A DNA stretch of 64,000 nucleotides from Streptomyces olindensis (GCA_000696115.1 JJOH01000019.1:434001-498000), one strand, 5' to 3'. Shown: positions 10,901-18,714, numbered from the stretch's first letter. A program made the numbers and translations. The notes: a model not told the origin generated them from the sequence alone.

Positions 10901-13229
10901 GGTGGTGGTGACGCGGGACGCCACCGCGCCCGTGCCGGACCTGGCGGGGGCGGCGGTCTGGGGACTGGTGCGCACGGCCCAGTCGGAGCTGCCCGGCCGT
11001 GTCGTCCTGGTGGACGTGGACGGGCGGCCCGAGTCGCTGCGGACCCTGCCCGCGGCCGTCGCGACCGGCGAACCGCAACTGCGGGTGCGGGACGGGCGGG
11101 TGACGGTTCCCGCCCTGACCACGGTCCAGGAGGCCGCGGACGCGGAGGCCGCCTTCGGAGCGGACGGCACGGTGCTCATCACCGGAGGCACCGGGGCCCT
11201 CGGCGCCGAACTCGCCCGTCACCTGGTCACCGCGCACGGCGTACGACACCTGCTGCTGACCGCACGCCGGGGCCCGCGGGCGCCGGGGGCCGAGGAACTG
11301 CGCGCCGAACTGGCGGAGTCGGGCGCGCGGGTCGGCATCGTCGCGTGTGACGCGGCCGACCGTGCCGCCCTGGCCGAGGTGGTCCGGAGCTGTGAGCCGC
11401 CGCTGACGGCCGTGGTGCACGCCGCCGGGGTCCTCGACGACGGCGTGCTGGACTCGCTGACCCCCGGGCGGATGGCCGCCGTGCTGCGGCCGAAGGCCGA
11501 CGCGGCCTGGAATCTCCACGAACTCACCCGGGACACGGGGCTGTCGGCGTTCGTCGTGTTCTCCTCCGTCTCCGGTCTGCTGGGCCGGGCCGGCCAGGGC
11601 AACTACGCGGCCGCGAACTCCTTCCTCGACGCCCTCGCCCAGCGCCGCACCGCCGAAGGCCTGCCGACGCTGTCGCTGGCGTGGGGCCCGTGGGAGCACA
11701 CCGGCGGCATGGCGGCGGGGCAGCCCCGGCACCGGCCCGGGTCGCGTGACGTGCTGGTGCCGCTGTCCACGAGGCAGGGCCTGTCCCTGTTCGACGCCGC
11801 GGTGCGCACGACCGAGCCGGTCCTGGTGCCGGTCCGGCTGGACCGCGCCGCGCTTCGGTCCGCAGCGGGAGCGCTGCCACCGCCGTTGCGCGGCGTCGTC
11901 CGCCCGGCCCGGCCGACCGTCGCGACGACGGCGACGGCGGCGGGGACTGCGGCGGCGACGGCCTCCGGCTCTCCCGGCGGTACCGGGCGGATGCCGGAGG
12001 CGGGGGCCTGGCGGGCGCGGCTGGACCTGCTGCCCGCGAGCGACCGGCGGGCGACGCTCACAGACCTGCTGCGGGCCGAGGTGGCCGATGTGCTCGGCTA
12101 CCCGCACGCCGACGCGCTCCCGGCCGGCAGGTCCCTCGCCGAGCTGGGATTCGACTCCCTGACGGCGGTGCAGATCCGCAACCGGGTGAGCGCCGCGCTG
12201 GGGCTCCGGCTGCCGGTGGGGGTGGTGTTCGACCACCGCACGGCGGAGGACCTGGCACGCCACCTGCTCGGGCTGCTGCCCGCCGACCCCACTGCCGCGG
12301 CCACCCACGCCTCTCCGGCCACCACGGAGGCCGGGGCGCGGCCCGCGTACACCCTGTCCTCGCTGTTCCGGAACATCAGCGCCGCCGGGCAACCCGTGGC
12401 GGCGATGCACCTGCTCGTCACCGCGTCCCGGGCCCTGCCCACCTTCACGGCGGATCGGGGCCACGAGCACGCGCTGCCCCCGATCCGCCGTTCCCCCGGC
12501 CGCCCCGGCTCCGGACGGCCGACGATCGTCTACTTCCCGGCCTACCACCCCTCGCTCCCCTCGGAAGGCGGGGACTTCCCCCGATTCCACCGCGCCTTCC
12601 ACGACGACCTCGACGTCCTGGAGTTCCCGCATCCCGGGATCGGCGCCGGAGCGGCCGTACCGGAGGACCTCGCCGCGCTGGCACGCACGCAGGCCGGGAG
12701 CATCCTGCGGCACGTCGGCGAGGGGCCCGTCGTGCTCGTGGGACGGTCCGCCGGCGGCAACGTCGCGCACCTCGTTGCCCACCGGCTGGAAGGCATGGGC
12801 CGGGCGCCGTCCGGGCTGGTCCTGCTGGACACGTACCACATCACGCCGGACAACAGCGGCACGGACTGGCTGCTGTCCCTGGCCGCTCCACCGCCGTCGG
12901 AGACCGGACAGCCCGGCTTCGCCCGGGACGACGACGGTGCCCTGGCCGCGATGGGCGCCTACAACCGGATCTTCCTCGGCTGGACCCCCGAGCCGGTGAC
13001 CACGCCCACCCTCCTCGTACGCGCGCAGCGGCCCACGCCCGCCATGGCCGACTCCGCCGACGGGGACGACTGGCGCACGTCCTGGCCGACGGCGCACGAC
13101 GTCGTGGACGTCCCCGGCGACCACCTGACGATGATGCGGGAACACGCCGGGAGCACCGCGTCGGCGATCCGCGCCTGGATCGAGGAACGCGTGGTGCCCA
13201 CCCTTGCCCTCCCTATCGAATCTCGATAG
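4941..13229 (+). CDS. Self-contained single-module type I PKS: AMP-ligase-ACP-KS-AT-DH-KR-ACP-TE
   Basis: This is a 2762-residue multienzyme. The acyl-AMP ligase spans about 1-540 (YTSGTTHRPKG near 180, YGSTETCG near 325, YRTGDLG near 402, final Lys in ASGKTARHEL). ACP1 carries GMTSVGAVEL (Ser about 588). The KS has DTACSSSL (Cys about 818), EAHGTGT and KSNLGHT. The AT has GHSVGE and HAFH, the pattern of malonyl-CoA-selective ATs. The DH has HVVAGRVVVP and FDAATH. The KR has GGTGALG, an LDD motif and Tyr in GQGNYAAAN, indicating B-type stereochemistry. ACP2 carries LGFDSLTA. The TE has GRSAGG with Asp and His downstream. There is no ER. Predicted chemistry: activation of a free carboxylic acid, malonyl extension, reduction and dehydration to an enoyl product, then release. 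An ATG at 4941 with GAAGG 9 nt upstream is preferred; a GTG at 4932 abuts that SD. Whether it works once or iteratively cannot be read from sequence. Confidence 0.95.
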   Translation: MGRDELIRPVADLLKEHAGSAARRIAYADSSRGVTYGELERRTRGLAAYLLRTGLRRGDRVAICLGNRVETVESCLAVLRAGLVGVPLNPRSSDAELAHFLKDSGAAFVITDAARLARLRRLGPPYDGLGVLVAGAGPVPEGVRLFDNAAESEGAAESEEGAESAGIDTLGLDEPAWMLYTSGTTHRPKGVLSTQRAALWSVAACYAPVFGLSPDDRLLWPLPLFHSFSHSLAILGVTAVGASARIAGELPGPGGLRRELLTAHEELGGPFTLLAGVPATYHGLVDSAGAAPPALRLCLVAGAPSGPALRAAVEEAVGAPLLDAYGSTETCGMIAANRPEGPRVDGSCGPPVPGVDVRVVDPGSGADVPDGEEGELWVRSPGLMTGYHEQPEATAAALRDGWYRTGDLGRRVEHGHLMLTGRVSELIIRGGENIHPTEIEQALLRCPGVSDAVVVGEPHDVLGEVPVAFVVPGPDGMDAGRVLAACRALLADYKVPAAIREIAAVPRTASGKTARHELKVPPPAVSSAAGTAPTALRERLLPLSRDDRQRALRETVLAETAEVCRLAPDEPPGPDSPFADLGMTSVGAVELVDRLAALTGLSLPSTLVFDHPTPEAVARYLRVALLEARPESRPERQRGQDGSAEDDPVVIVAMACRYPGDVESPEDLWELVARGRDAISEFPADRGWDLDALHDPDPDRIGTSYTRHGGFLHRAAEFDAGPFGISPREALATDPQQRLLLETSWEVWERAGVDPASVRGSDTGVFVGVMYGDYATRLTRPQELEAHLGLGSTGSVASGRLSYVYGLRGPAITVDTACSSSLVALHWAARALRSGECSLALAGGVTVMATPKSFLAFSRQRGLAPDGRCKSFSAAADGTAWGEGVGLVLLERLSDARRNGHPVLALLRGSAVNSDGASNGLTAPHGPAQQELIRQALADAGLRPGDVDVVEAHGTGTTLGDPIEAQAVLATYGQDRERPLWLGSVKSNLGHTQAAAGVAGVIKMVQAMRHGELPRTLHAESPTPHVDWSSGRVELLTAPRPWPASDRPRRAGVSAFGIGGTNAHVILEEAPKTAVSAPEPAGSAPEPAPGPETAASAPATAASALPGDTARGTIASAPETAASPQPGDAAPEAAASAPETAASPEPGNAAPETAASAPEPVSALPAPWLLSAADEAALRAQAGRLAAAAAHRPDLSPLGIGYSLAVSRGALAHRALVPSGDRARMLEALRALAAGRDAPGVVRGVADPEVRTAFLFTGQGAQRPRMGAALRAAFPVFAAAFDEACRHLDDHLPQPLSAVLSAEPGSPEAALVDRTDFTQAGLFAFEVALFRLLESWGVRADRLVGHSVGELAAAHVAGVLDLPDAATLVAARGRLMQALPEGGAMVALDATEDEVLSRLAGFGSQVAIASVNGPRSVVVSGVDTAVRAVAAGFAAEGRRAVRLRVSHAFHSPLVEPMLDEFRRVAEELSFRPPRVPVVSAVTGRVAEAADLCSPEYWVRHARLPVRFQDAVRRLAADGVSAFLELGPGPVLTAAAADCLTGAETSGSVLAVATRGGAYEPETLLSAVARLHVAGAAVDWAAAYAGSGARRVDLPTYAFQRQRYWLDEEPLPAPDAQPLLGPAFPVPDTGRTVLTGQLSRAAHPWLADHVVAGRVVVPATVFVEMAVRAGDEVGCDAVDDLVLLSPLALPGAARVRVQVVVGAPDDSGRRPVDIYARPEESAEEVPWTRHVSGQLGRGRAAEDEPAPWPPEAAEAVDLTGAYAALAGAGLAYGPAFQGVGAVWRCGDDVFAEVRLPAPHTAGAGRFGLHPALFDAATHAPLLAVPADAGAIRVPFAWSGVRLYASGATELRVRVTRTGADTVSLTLTDPAGRLVARVDSLTTRELPAERAERADLTDDVVRGSLLRPEWTPLELSEDVDERAWEVRGPDELGLAAYLPCAGKPEFVAVTALARATDPDMPAAVHELTGRVLSALQDLQDDPHTAGSRLVVVTRDATAPVPDLAGAAVWGLVRTAQSELPGRVVLVDVDGRPESLRTLPAAVATGEPQLRVRDGRVTVPALTTVQEAADAEAAFGADGTVLITGGTGALGAELARHLVTAHGVRHLLLTARRGPRAPGAEELRAELAESGARVGIVACDAADRAALAEVVRSCEPPLTAVVHAAGVLDDGVLDSLTPGRMAAVLRPKADAAWNLHELTRDTGLSAFVVFSSVSGLLGRAGQGNYAAANSFLDALAQRRTAEGLPTLSLAWGPWEHTGGMAAGQPRHRPGSRDVLVPLSTRQGLSLFDAAVRTTEPVLVPVRLDRAALRSAAGALPPPLRGVVRPARPTVATTATAAGTAAATASGSPGGTGRMPEAGAWRARLDLLPASDRRATLTDLLRAEVADVLGYPHADALPAGRSLAELGFDSLTAVQIRNRVSAALGLRLPVGVVFDHRTAEDLARHLLGLLPADPTAAATHASPATTEAGARPAYTLSSLFRNISAAGQPVAAMHLLVTASRALPTFTADRGHEHALPPIRRSPGRPGSGRPTIVYFPAYHPSLPSEGGDFPRFHRAFHDDLDVLEFPHPGIGAGAAVPEDLAALARTQAGSILRHVGEGPVVLVGRSAGGNVAHLVAHRLEGMGRAPSGLVLLDTYHITPDNSGTDWLLSLAAPPPSETGQPGFARDDDGALAAMGAYNRIFLGWTPEPVTTPTLLVRAQRPTPAMADSADGDDWRTSWPTAHDVVDVPGDHLTMMREHAGSTASAIRAWIEERVVPTLALPIESR
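8195..8425 (+). repeat. Tandem 60-bp repeat in the PKS KS-AT linker
   Basis: About three copies of a 60-bp unit recur with start points at 8255, 8315 and 8375 (each beginning GCCGGGG), with a more degenerate copy before them. The unit is a multiple of three, so it encodes an in-frame repeat of Ala/Ser/Pro/Glu (SAPETAASPEPGNAAPE-like). It lengthens the linker between KS and AT with a flexible, low-complexity segment. Confidence 0.85.
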
Positions 13230-13248
13230 ATTTCCATCGCGATTCGAT
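13214..13248. promoter_or_regulatory. Inverted repeats upstream of DUF2975/Xre operon (candidate operator)
   Basis: TATCGA-ATC-TCGATA (13214-13228) is a perfect 6-3-6 inverted repeat that spans the PKS stop codon. A second element, ATCG-N5-CGAT (13236-13248, containing the palindrome ATCGCGAT), follows directly. Both are AT-rich islands in a GC-rich background and lie 14-48 bp before the ATG at 13262. They are good candidates for autoregulation by the Xre protein encoded downstream. No experiment supports this here. Confidence 0.45.
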
Positions 13249-13261
13249 TGAAGGGGCATCG

Positions 13262-13753
13262 ATGGGAAAGATCACCGTGCTGGCGCTGCGTGCCGTGCTC
13301 GTGGCGCTGCTCGCGGGTTCGCTGTTCGTGCAGACCGTGATGGTCGCGCTGCTGGCCGACGACATGGAGGGCAGTGTCCTCGCGGACCGGCGGGTCCCGA
13401 TCCTGCTGATCGTGGTCCTGGGCATCGGCACGGCGCAGGCCGTCCTGGTCTGCGTCTGGCAGCTGGTGACGATGGTGCGGCGCGGGAACGTGTTCTCCGA
13501 CGGCGCCTTCCGGTACGTGCACGTCGTGATCGGCGCGTTCGTCGCGGCGGCGCTCCTGGTCTTCGCGCTGGGCGTGGTGCTGGCTCCGGGTGAGGCCGTG
13601 GCCCCGGGCGTCGTCCTCCTGCTGGGGGGCGTCTCCCTGGCGGTCTTCGCCGTCGCCCTGATCGTGCTCGTGCTGCGGATGCTGCTCGCCCAGGCCGTCG
13701 CCCGCGACGTCGAGGCGGCCCGCATGCAGGCAGAGCTGGCCGAGGTGATCTGA
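13262..13753 (+). CDS. DUF2975 family membrane protein
   Basis: This 163-residue protein has four predicted membrane spans (about 5-25, 50-70, 90-112 and 118-140). Its arrangement matches DUF2975 proteins, which occur next to small YozG/Xre-type regulators. The start ATG at 13262 follows GAAGGGG by 5 nt. The stop overlaps the ATG of the regulator by one base (TGATG), indicating translational coupling. The role is unknown; in such pairs the membrane protein may sense or sequester the regulator, which is inference only. Confidence 0.85.
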   Translation: MGKITVLALRAVLVALLAGSLFVQTVMVALLADDMEGSVLADRRVPILLIVVLGIGTAQAVLVCVWQLVTMVRRGNVFSDGAFRYVHVVIGAFVAAALLVFALGVVLAPGEAVAPGVVLLLGGVSLAVFAVALIVLVLRMLLAQAVARDVEAARMQAELAEVI

Positions 13754-13998
13754 TGCCGATCGTCGTCGACATCGACGTGATGCTGGCCAGGCGGAAGATG
13801 TCCGTGGGCGAACTCGCCGACCGCGTCGGCATCACCCCCGCCAACCTGGCGGTCCTCAAGAACGGCCGTGCCAAGGCGGTGCGCTTCACGACGCTGGCCG
13901 CGCTCTGCGAGGTCCTGGAGTGCCAGCCGGGAGACCTGCTGCGCTGGGAGGCCGAGAGCCTCGCGGACGAGGCCACACCGGCGGGACGTCACCTGTGA
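13753..13998 (+). CDS. Xre/Cro-C1-type small HTH regulator (YozG-like)
   Basis: This 81-residue protein is essentially one helix-turn-helix domain: a MSVGELADRVGITPANLAVLKNG stretch (about residues 17-38; recognition helix around 27-38) and ECQPGDLLRWE near 58. The organisation DUF2975-Xre is a recurrent two-gene cassette. It probably represses its own promoter at the inverted repeats near 13214-13248. Its stop overlaps the GTG of the flavoprotein gene in a GTGA junction, so the regulator may also govern that enzyme. Confidence 0.88.
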   Translation: MPIVVDIDVMLARRKMSVGELADRVGITPANLAVLKNGRAKAVRFTTLAALCEVLECQPGDLLRWEAESLADEATPAGRHL

Positions 13999-15149
13999 AA
14001 CCGGCCGACATGCCCCGTCCCGGGGCCACCACCCGCAGCGACGTCCTCGTCGTCGGCGCGGGACTGGCCGGCCTCCACACCGCCACGCTCCTCGCCCGGC
14101 AGGGCCACGACGTGCTCGTGGTGGACCGGCGCACCAGTCTCGCCGGCGCGATCCGCACCACGGGAATCTTCGTACGGAAGACGCTCGACGACTTCCCGCT
14201 GCCCCCGGAGCACCTCGGCCCGCCGATCCGACGGGTCGTCCTCTACCCGCCCGACCTGCGCCGCCCGGTAACCCTGGTCAGCGCCCGCGACGAGTACCGC
14301 GTGGGCGACATGGCTCCCCTCTACACGGCGACGGCGGCCACCGCGACGGCCGCCGGCGTGCGGATCGCCCTGGGCACGCGTTACGCCGGCCGCCAGGGCG
14401 GCGCCTTCCATCTGGTCGGTCGCGACGGGCCGACCGCGGTCCGGGCACGTTTCGTCGTCGGCGCCGACGGGGCCCGCTCCAGCGTCGCCCGGGACCTCGG
14501 CCTCGACCGGAACCGCCACCTGCTGGTCGGAGCCGAGGAGGTGTTCGACCTGCCCGGGCACGACGAGCCGCCGACCTTCCACTGCGTGCTCGACCCGTCG
14601 CTCGCTCCCGGCTATCTGGCCTGGGTGGTCGACGACGGGCAGCACGCGCACGTCGGCGTCGCCGGCTATGCGGACCGCTTCCCGGAGGGACTTCGCGGGG
14701 CGCTGCGGCGGTTCAGCGCGTCGGCACCCGGCCTGGCCGGCCGGGACCGGCCGGAAGCGGTGGAGCGGCGCGGCGGCCCGATTCCCGTCGGTGGCGTGCT
14801 GCGCCGGATCGGTTGCGCCGACGGTCTTCTCGTGGGGGACGCGGCGGGCGCGGTCTCCCCCCTCACCGCCGGGGGGCTGGATCCGTGCCTGCGGCTGTCG
14901 GAGTTCGCGGCCGCGGTCCTCGACGACGCGCTGCGGTCCGGGCGGCCGGACGCGCTGGCCTCCTACGACGGTGCCGCTCTGCGCGCCCGCTTCCGAGGAC
15001 GGCTCACACTGCGCAGGGGGCTGGCCCAGGTGCGCACGCCGAGCATGGCGGGGGCGGCTTTCACCCTGCTGCGCACGCCGCTCGGCCGGGCGGCGGCCGG
15101 CCGGGTCCTCTTCGGCGACAAGTCCTTCCCGACCCCGGCCCCTCGCTGA
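13995..15149 (+). CDS. FAD-dependent oxidoreductase, geranylgeranyl-reductase-like
   Basis: This 384-residue flavoprotein has an N-terminal Rossmann motif VVGAGLAGLHTA (about residues 17-28) and a second FAD-contacting motif, GLLVGDAAGAVSPLTAGG, in the C-terminal third. That layout is typical of the geranylgeranyl reductase / PHBH-like superfamily. The GTG at 13995 is chosen because it overlaps the Xre stop as GTGA; an ATG at 14010 is the alternative. The substrate is not predictable. It could modify the product of the PKS encoded just upstream, but the shared operon with DUF2975/Xre suggests at least partly separate control. Confidence 0.82.
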   Translation: MKPADMPRPGATTRSDVLVVGAGLAGLHTATLLARQGHDVLVVDRRTSLAGAIRTTGIFVRKTLDDFPLPPEHLGPPIRRVVLYPPDLRRPVTLVSARDEYRVGDMAPLYTATAATATAAGVRIALGTRYAGRQGGAFHLVGRDGPTAVRARFVVGADGARSSVARDLGLDRNRHLLVGAEEVFDLPGHDEPPTFHCVLDPSLAPGYLAWVVDDGQHAHVGVAGYADRFPEGLRGALRRFSASAPGLAGRDRPEAVERRGGPIPVGGVLRRIGCADGLLVGDAAGAVSPLTAGGLDPCLRLSEFAAAVLDDALRSGRPDALASYDGAALRARFRGRLTLRRGLAQVRTPSMAGAAFTLLRTPLGRAAAGRVLFGDKSFPTPAPR

Positions 15150-15317
15150 TCCCACGCCACCCTGCCCGTCCTTCGGCCGAGGCGATGCGGTCGAGGCAAG
15201 GCAAGGAGACCGGAATATCTGCCCGATAAGCCGGTCAACAGCAGCCCAAACCATCCGGCCCGCGCCTCGGCGGCCGCTTACGCTCATGCCCTCCCGCATC
15301 TCACCGAAGGCAAGCAC

Positions 15318-17795
15318 ATGAGCGATGGCCGCAGCGCACCCTCCTGGCCGGACGGCGAGTACGTCACGCCGCCCGCGGGCGGGCCGGCCCGGATGACGCG
15401 GGCGGAGATGCGCAGGGCCGCCCGGACGGCGAACCGGCGGCCGGCGCGCGGGCCAGGCCGGGCGCGGACCCGGAGCGCCTCGGGGGCCGCCGGGTCCGCG
15501 TCGCGGCGACGGCCGTCGGGGAAGCGCAGGTTCATCGACTACCCGCGGGCGGGCAGACGTGGTGTGCGGCGCTGGCTGCCGTCGTGGAAGCAACTGGCGG
15601 GACTGTTCCTGACGGTGTGCGGCAGCCTGCTCGCCGCGGTGGCCTACGCGTACGCGACCGTGTCCATTCCCAGCGTCAATCCGGACACGCAGACGCAGGC
15701 GAACACCTTCTACTGGTCGGACGGCTCGCAGATGGCGGAAGTCGGCCAGGTCGACCGGCAGAACGTGACGCTCTCCCAGGTGCCCTCCGCCGTCCAGTGG
15801 GACTTCCTCGCGGCCGAGAACGCCTCGTTCTACACCGACCCGGGTGTCGACCCGCAGGGGATCCTGCGGGCGATCTACCACATGGCCGAGGGCGGTGAGG
15901 TGCAGTCCGGGTCGACCATCACCCAGCAGTTCGTCAAGAACACGTACCTCAACCAGAGCCAGACCCTCTCGCGCAAGCTCGACGAGATCATGATCTCCCT
16001 GAAGATCGGCGGGAAGCTCAGCAAGCGGCAGATCCTCCAGGGTTACCTCAACACCTGCTACTACGGCCGGGGCGCCTACGGCATCGAGGCGGCGTCAGAG
16101 GCGTACTACGGCATGCCGGTGCAGAGACTGACCGTCAGCCAGGGCGCGTTCCTCGCCGCGACGGTGAACGCGCCCAGCGTGATGATGAACGCCGACGACC
16201 CGCAGCAGCGGGCACCGGCCGTGGCCCGCTGGAAGTACGTCCTGGGGCGGATGGCGGCCATCGGCAAGATCAGCGCGGCGCAGAAGGACCGTTACCTGCG
16301 CGCCGGTTTCCCGACGCCCGAGCCGATGCGCGGACGAGGCTCCATGAGCGGGCAGATCGGCTATCTGGTCCAGGTCGCCGAGCAGTACGTGGAGCAGCAC
16401 TCGTCGATCTCGGACCAGCAGCTGAACGAGGGCGGCTACCAGATCCACACGACCTTCGACAAGCACGAGGTGGCCGAGCTGAGTTCCTCGGTGGCGGCCA
16501 TGCGCAAGCGGCATCTGGACCCGGACCACCGCGCGGCCGACCGCGACGTCCAGGTCGGTGCCGCCTCCGTCGACCCGACCACGGGGGCCGTCGTCGCCCT
16601 GTACGGCGGGGACGGGTGGGACAAGGGCCACTACACCGACAACGCCGACAGCTCCGGCGTGCCGGTGGGCTCCACGTTCAAGCCCTTCGACCTCGCCGCC
16701 GCGCTCGACCACGGCGCCGTGCTCTCCCCCGGCGCGCCGCCCTCCCCCATCACACCGGAGAGCCTGTTCGACGGCGACGACGGCATCGAGATCAAGAACC
16801 AGCAGGGCCACTACCTCCCGGACGGCAGCGACCCCACCGGACTGCTGCACCAGCAGAACGACACTCCCACCAAGTGGGGGTACATCACCCTGCGCAAGGC
16901 GATGGAGCAGTCGGTCAACACGCCGTACGTGCAGCTCGGGGAGTACGTGGGCTATGACAACGTGGAGAACGAGGCGCTGCGGGCCGGTCTGCTGCGGAAC
17001 ACCCTGCAGTACGACACCGCCGGTTTCTACATCGGCACCTCCACCCCGTCCGCGATCCGGATGGCCGACGCCTACGGCACGTTCGCCGACCACGGCATCC
17101 GCCACCAGCCCTACTCCGTCACCGAGGTCGTGCACGCCGGCGCGCGACTGCCCGGGTTCCAGGCGCCCTCCGGTGTGCGGGCGATGCCCGCCTCGACCGC
17201 CGACACCGTCACCGGCGTCCTCCAGGACGTCGTCAAGCACGGCACCGGCACCAACGCCCTCGCCCTCGGACGGCCCGCCGCCGGCAAGACCGGCACGACC
17301 GACGACTACAAGTCCGCCTGGTTCATCGGCTACACGCCCCAACTGTCCACGGCGGTCGCCCTGTTCAAGGAGAACCCGAAGAACTCGGGCCTGCAGTCGA
17401 TGGCCGGGGTCGGCGGCTACAGCAAGGTCTTCGGCGCCGACATGCCCACCCAGGTCTGGCTCGGTTACATGACCGCGGCCCTCCAGGGGCAGCCGGTGCT
17501 CTCCTTCCCCGCCGCGCCGCACCTCGGCCAGGGCACGAACGAGAACGGCGCGCCCTCCCCCGGCCCGTCCCCGTCGCCCAGCGCGACCCCCACCCCCTCC
17601 CCCACCCCGTCGGCCCCCTCACCCACCCCGTCCCTCACCCCGTGCAGCGACATCCCCGGCGGGTGCGTCTCCCCGACACCGGCTCCTTCCCCGTCGCAGA
17701 CCGGGGTCGGCACCACGGGAGGCCTCTTCGGGCCGGGAACCGGAGGCCAGGGACAGGGAGTCGCCCCCGGGCCGTCGATGCGTCCACGGAACTGA
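15318..17795 (+). CDS. Class A penicillin-binding protein (glycosyltransferase/transpeptidase)
   Basis: This 825-residue bifunctional peptidoglycan synthase has a basic cytoplasmic N-tail, one membrane anchor (about 92-112), a GT51 domain and a penicillin-binding transpeptidase domain. The GT51 domain has ENASFYTDPGVD with the catalytic Glu, GSTITQQFVKN and a KRQILQGYLN region. The transpeptidase domain has SxxK as STFK near 452, SVN in MEQSVNTPY, and KTGTT near 657. A Pro/Ser/Thr-rich tail ends the protein, as is common in Streptomyces PBPs. It acts at the outer face of the membrane. The first GT motif has Asn where many proteins have Asp (EN for ED), a variant also known in actinobacterial PBPs. 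The 168 bp upstream contain the likely promoter. Confidence 0.93.
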   Translation: MSDGRSAPSWPDGEYVTPPAGGPARMTRAEMRRAARTANRRPARGPGRARTRSASGAAGSASRRRPSGKRRFIDYPRAGRRGVRRWLPSWKQLAGLFLTVCGSLLAAVAYAYATVSIPSVNPDTQTQANTFYWSDGSQMAEVGQVDRQNVTLSQVPSAVQWDFLAAENASFYTDPGVDPQGILRAIYHMAEGGEVQSGSTITQQFVKNTYLNQSQTLSRKLDEIMISLKIGGKLSKRQILQGYLNTCYYGRGAYGIEAASEAYYGMPVQRLTVSQGAFLAATVNAPSVMMNADDPQQRAPAVARWKYVLGRMAAIGKISAAQKDRYLRAGFPTPEPMRGRGSMSGQIGYLVQVAEQYVEQHSSISDQQLNEGGYQIHTTFDKHEVAELSSSVAAMRKRHLDPDHRAADRDVQVGAASVDPTTGAVVALYGGDGWDKGHYTDNADSSGVPVGSTFKPFDLAAALDHGAVLSPGAPPSPITPESLFDGDDGIEIKNQQGHYLPDGSDPTGLLHQQNDTPTKWGYITLRKAMEQSVNTPYVQLGEYVGYDNVENEALRAGLLRNTLQYDTAGFYIGTSTPSAIRMADAYGTFADHGIRHQPYSVTEVVHAGARLPGFQAPSGVRAMPASTADTVTGVLQDVVKHGTGTNALALGRPAAGKTGTTDDYKSAWFIGYTPQLSTAVALFKENPKNSGLQSMAGVGGYSKVFGADMPTQVWLGYMTAALQGQPVLSFPAAPHLGQGTNENGAPSPGPSPSPSATPTPSPTPSAPSPTPSLTPCSDIPGGCVSPTPAPSPSQTGVGTTGGLFGPGTGGQGQGVAPGPSMRPRN

Positions 17796-17799
17796 GGTC

Positions 17800-18143
17800 C
17801 GCGCCTTCCCGCGCCGCAGGGACGTCGCGGCGGCGTATCCGGCACCCGCTTCCGCGGTGGCCCAGACACCGGCTCCGGCGACGCTGTACGGAGCCATGCG
17901 GTGGTAGGGCAGGCAGGTGGCGCCCGCGAAGTGCGGGGCGAGGGTACGCACCACCGGCAGGAAGCGGGCCAGGAGGACCGCTCGGCCGCCGTGGCGCGCC
18001 ATCAGCGTCTCGGCCCGGCACCAGGCGGCGTCCGGCACGCGACGGGAAACGGGGCCGCTCCGCACCCGGTCGCCGAGGAACCTGCCCGTGCGGTGGGCGA
18101 GGCCGGCGGGAGGTGGCCGAGGATGCCGGTGAGCGCGTTCACC
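17800..18143 (-). pseudogene. Decayed DedA-family membrane protein gene
   Basis: A GTG at 18143 opens with VNALTGILGHLPP, a DedA-like N-terminus. After about 14 codons the reading frame shifts, and the sequence resumes in another frame as GLAHRTGRFLGDRVRSG...RHGGRAVLLARFLPVVRT, the conserved C-terminal half of DedA/SNARE-associated proteins. Roughly 60 residues of the N-terminal membrane region are missing between the two parts. The combination of internal deletion and frameshift makes it a pseudogene. It abuts the methyltransferase remnant upstream on the same strand. Confidence 0.7.
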
Positions 18144-18209
18144 GCCGCGCCTCCTCGGGCCGCGTCCCGGTGCGGTCGTCGGGGGCGAGGGGGCGCCGCA
18201 GGTGCCAGA

Positions 18210-18714
18210 CGTGGGCGGGGGCAGGTTGGCCCACACGGTCCAGCGGCCGGTGGCGTAGGCGCGTTGGTAGGCGGCCATGACCTCGTCCACGGCGGCGTGC
18301 CGGCGGGCTTCGGCTCGCGAGGCCGTCAGGGCGCGGGCTCTGCGGGTGCCGTGGTAGGCGAAGTAGGTGAGCGTGCCGCCGGGGTGCAGCAGCTCCAGGG
18401 AGCGGGTCATGATGCGCTCGACCGGCAGCCGCGCGGCGAAGCGCGGGTTCGCCTCGACGATGTCCAGGCGGCTGCCGCGGGACAACCGGGGATCAGCGCC
18501 CGGGTGACCGCCCCGGTGCCGGCACCCGGCCTCCAGGACCGCGGGCGGGCGGGACGCCTGTGCGCGGACGGGTTCGGTCAGGGCGCGCGCCAGTGCCGTC
18601 CCGCTCGGCGCTATCGCGCCGGTGGTGCGCAGATCGCGGGCCGCGCCCGCTTTCCCGTCGGGCCGCCGACGGCTAGGGTTCGGACGCAGCGAGTCACTAC
18701 GAGGAGCGAAGACA
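18210..18714 (-). pseudogene. Decayed SAM-dependent (phospholipid-type) methyltransferase gene
   Basis: An ATG at 18714 begins MSSLL and then loses frame. Sequence in a second frame reads RDLRTTGAIAPSGTALARAL, then VLEAGC at 18536, the SAM-binding motif I. There a one-base insertion and a nearby one-base deletion scramble the expected GTGAVTRALI. A later internal deletion joins NPRFAARL directly to VERIM, removing motif II. The remaining C-terminal part (LHPGGTLTYFAY..., TGRWTVWANLPP) is typical of phosphatidylethanolamine-methyltransferase-like enzymes. Multiple lesions indicate true decay rather than one sequencing error. Confidence 0.7.

Noticed and set aside
10893..13259. 788-codon minus-strand open frame opposite the KR-ACP-TE region
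   Set aside because: Composition typical of antisense shadows; the plus strand has complete KR, ACP and TE motifs.
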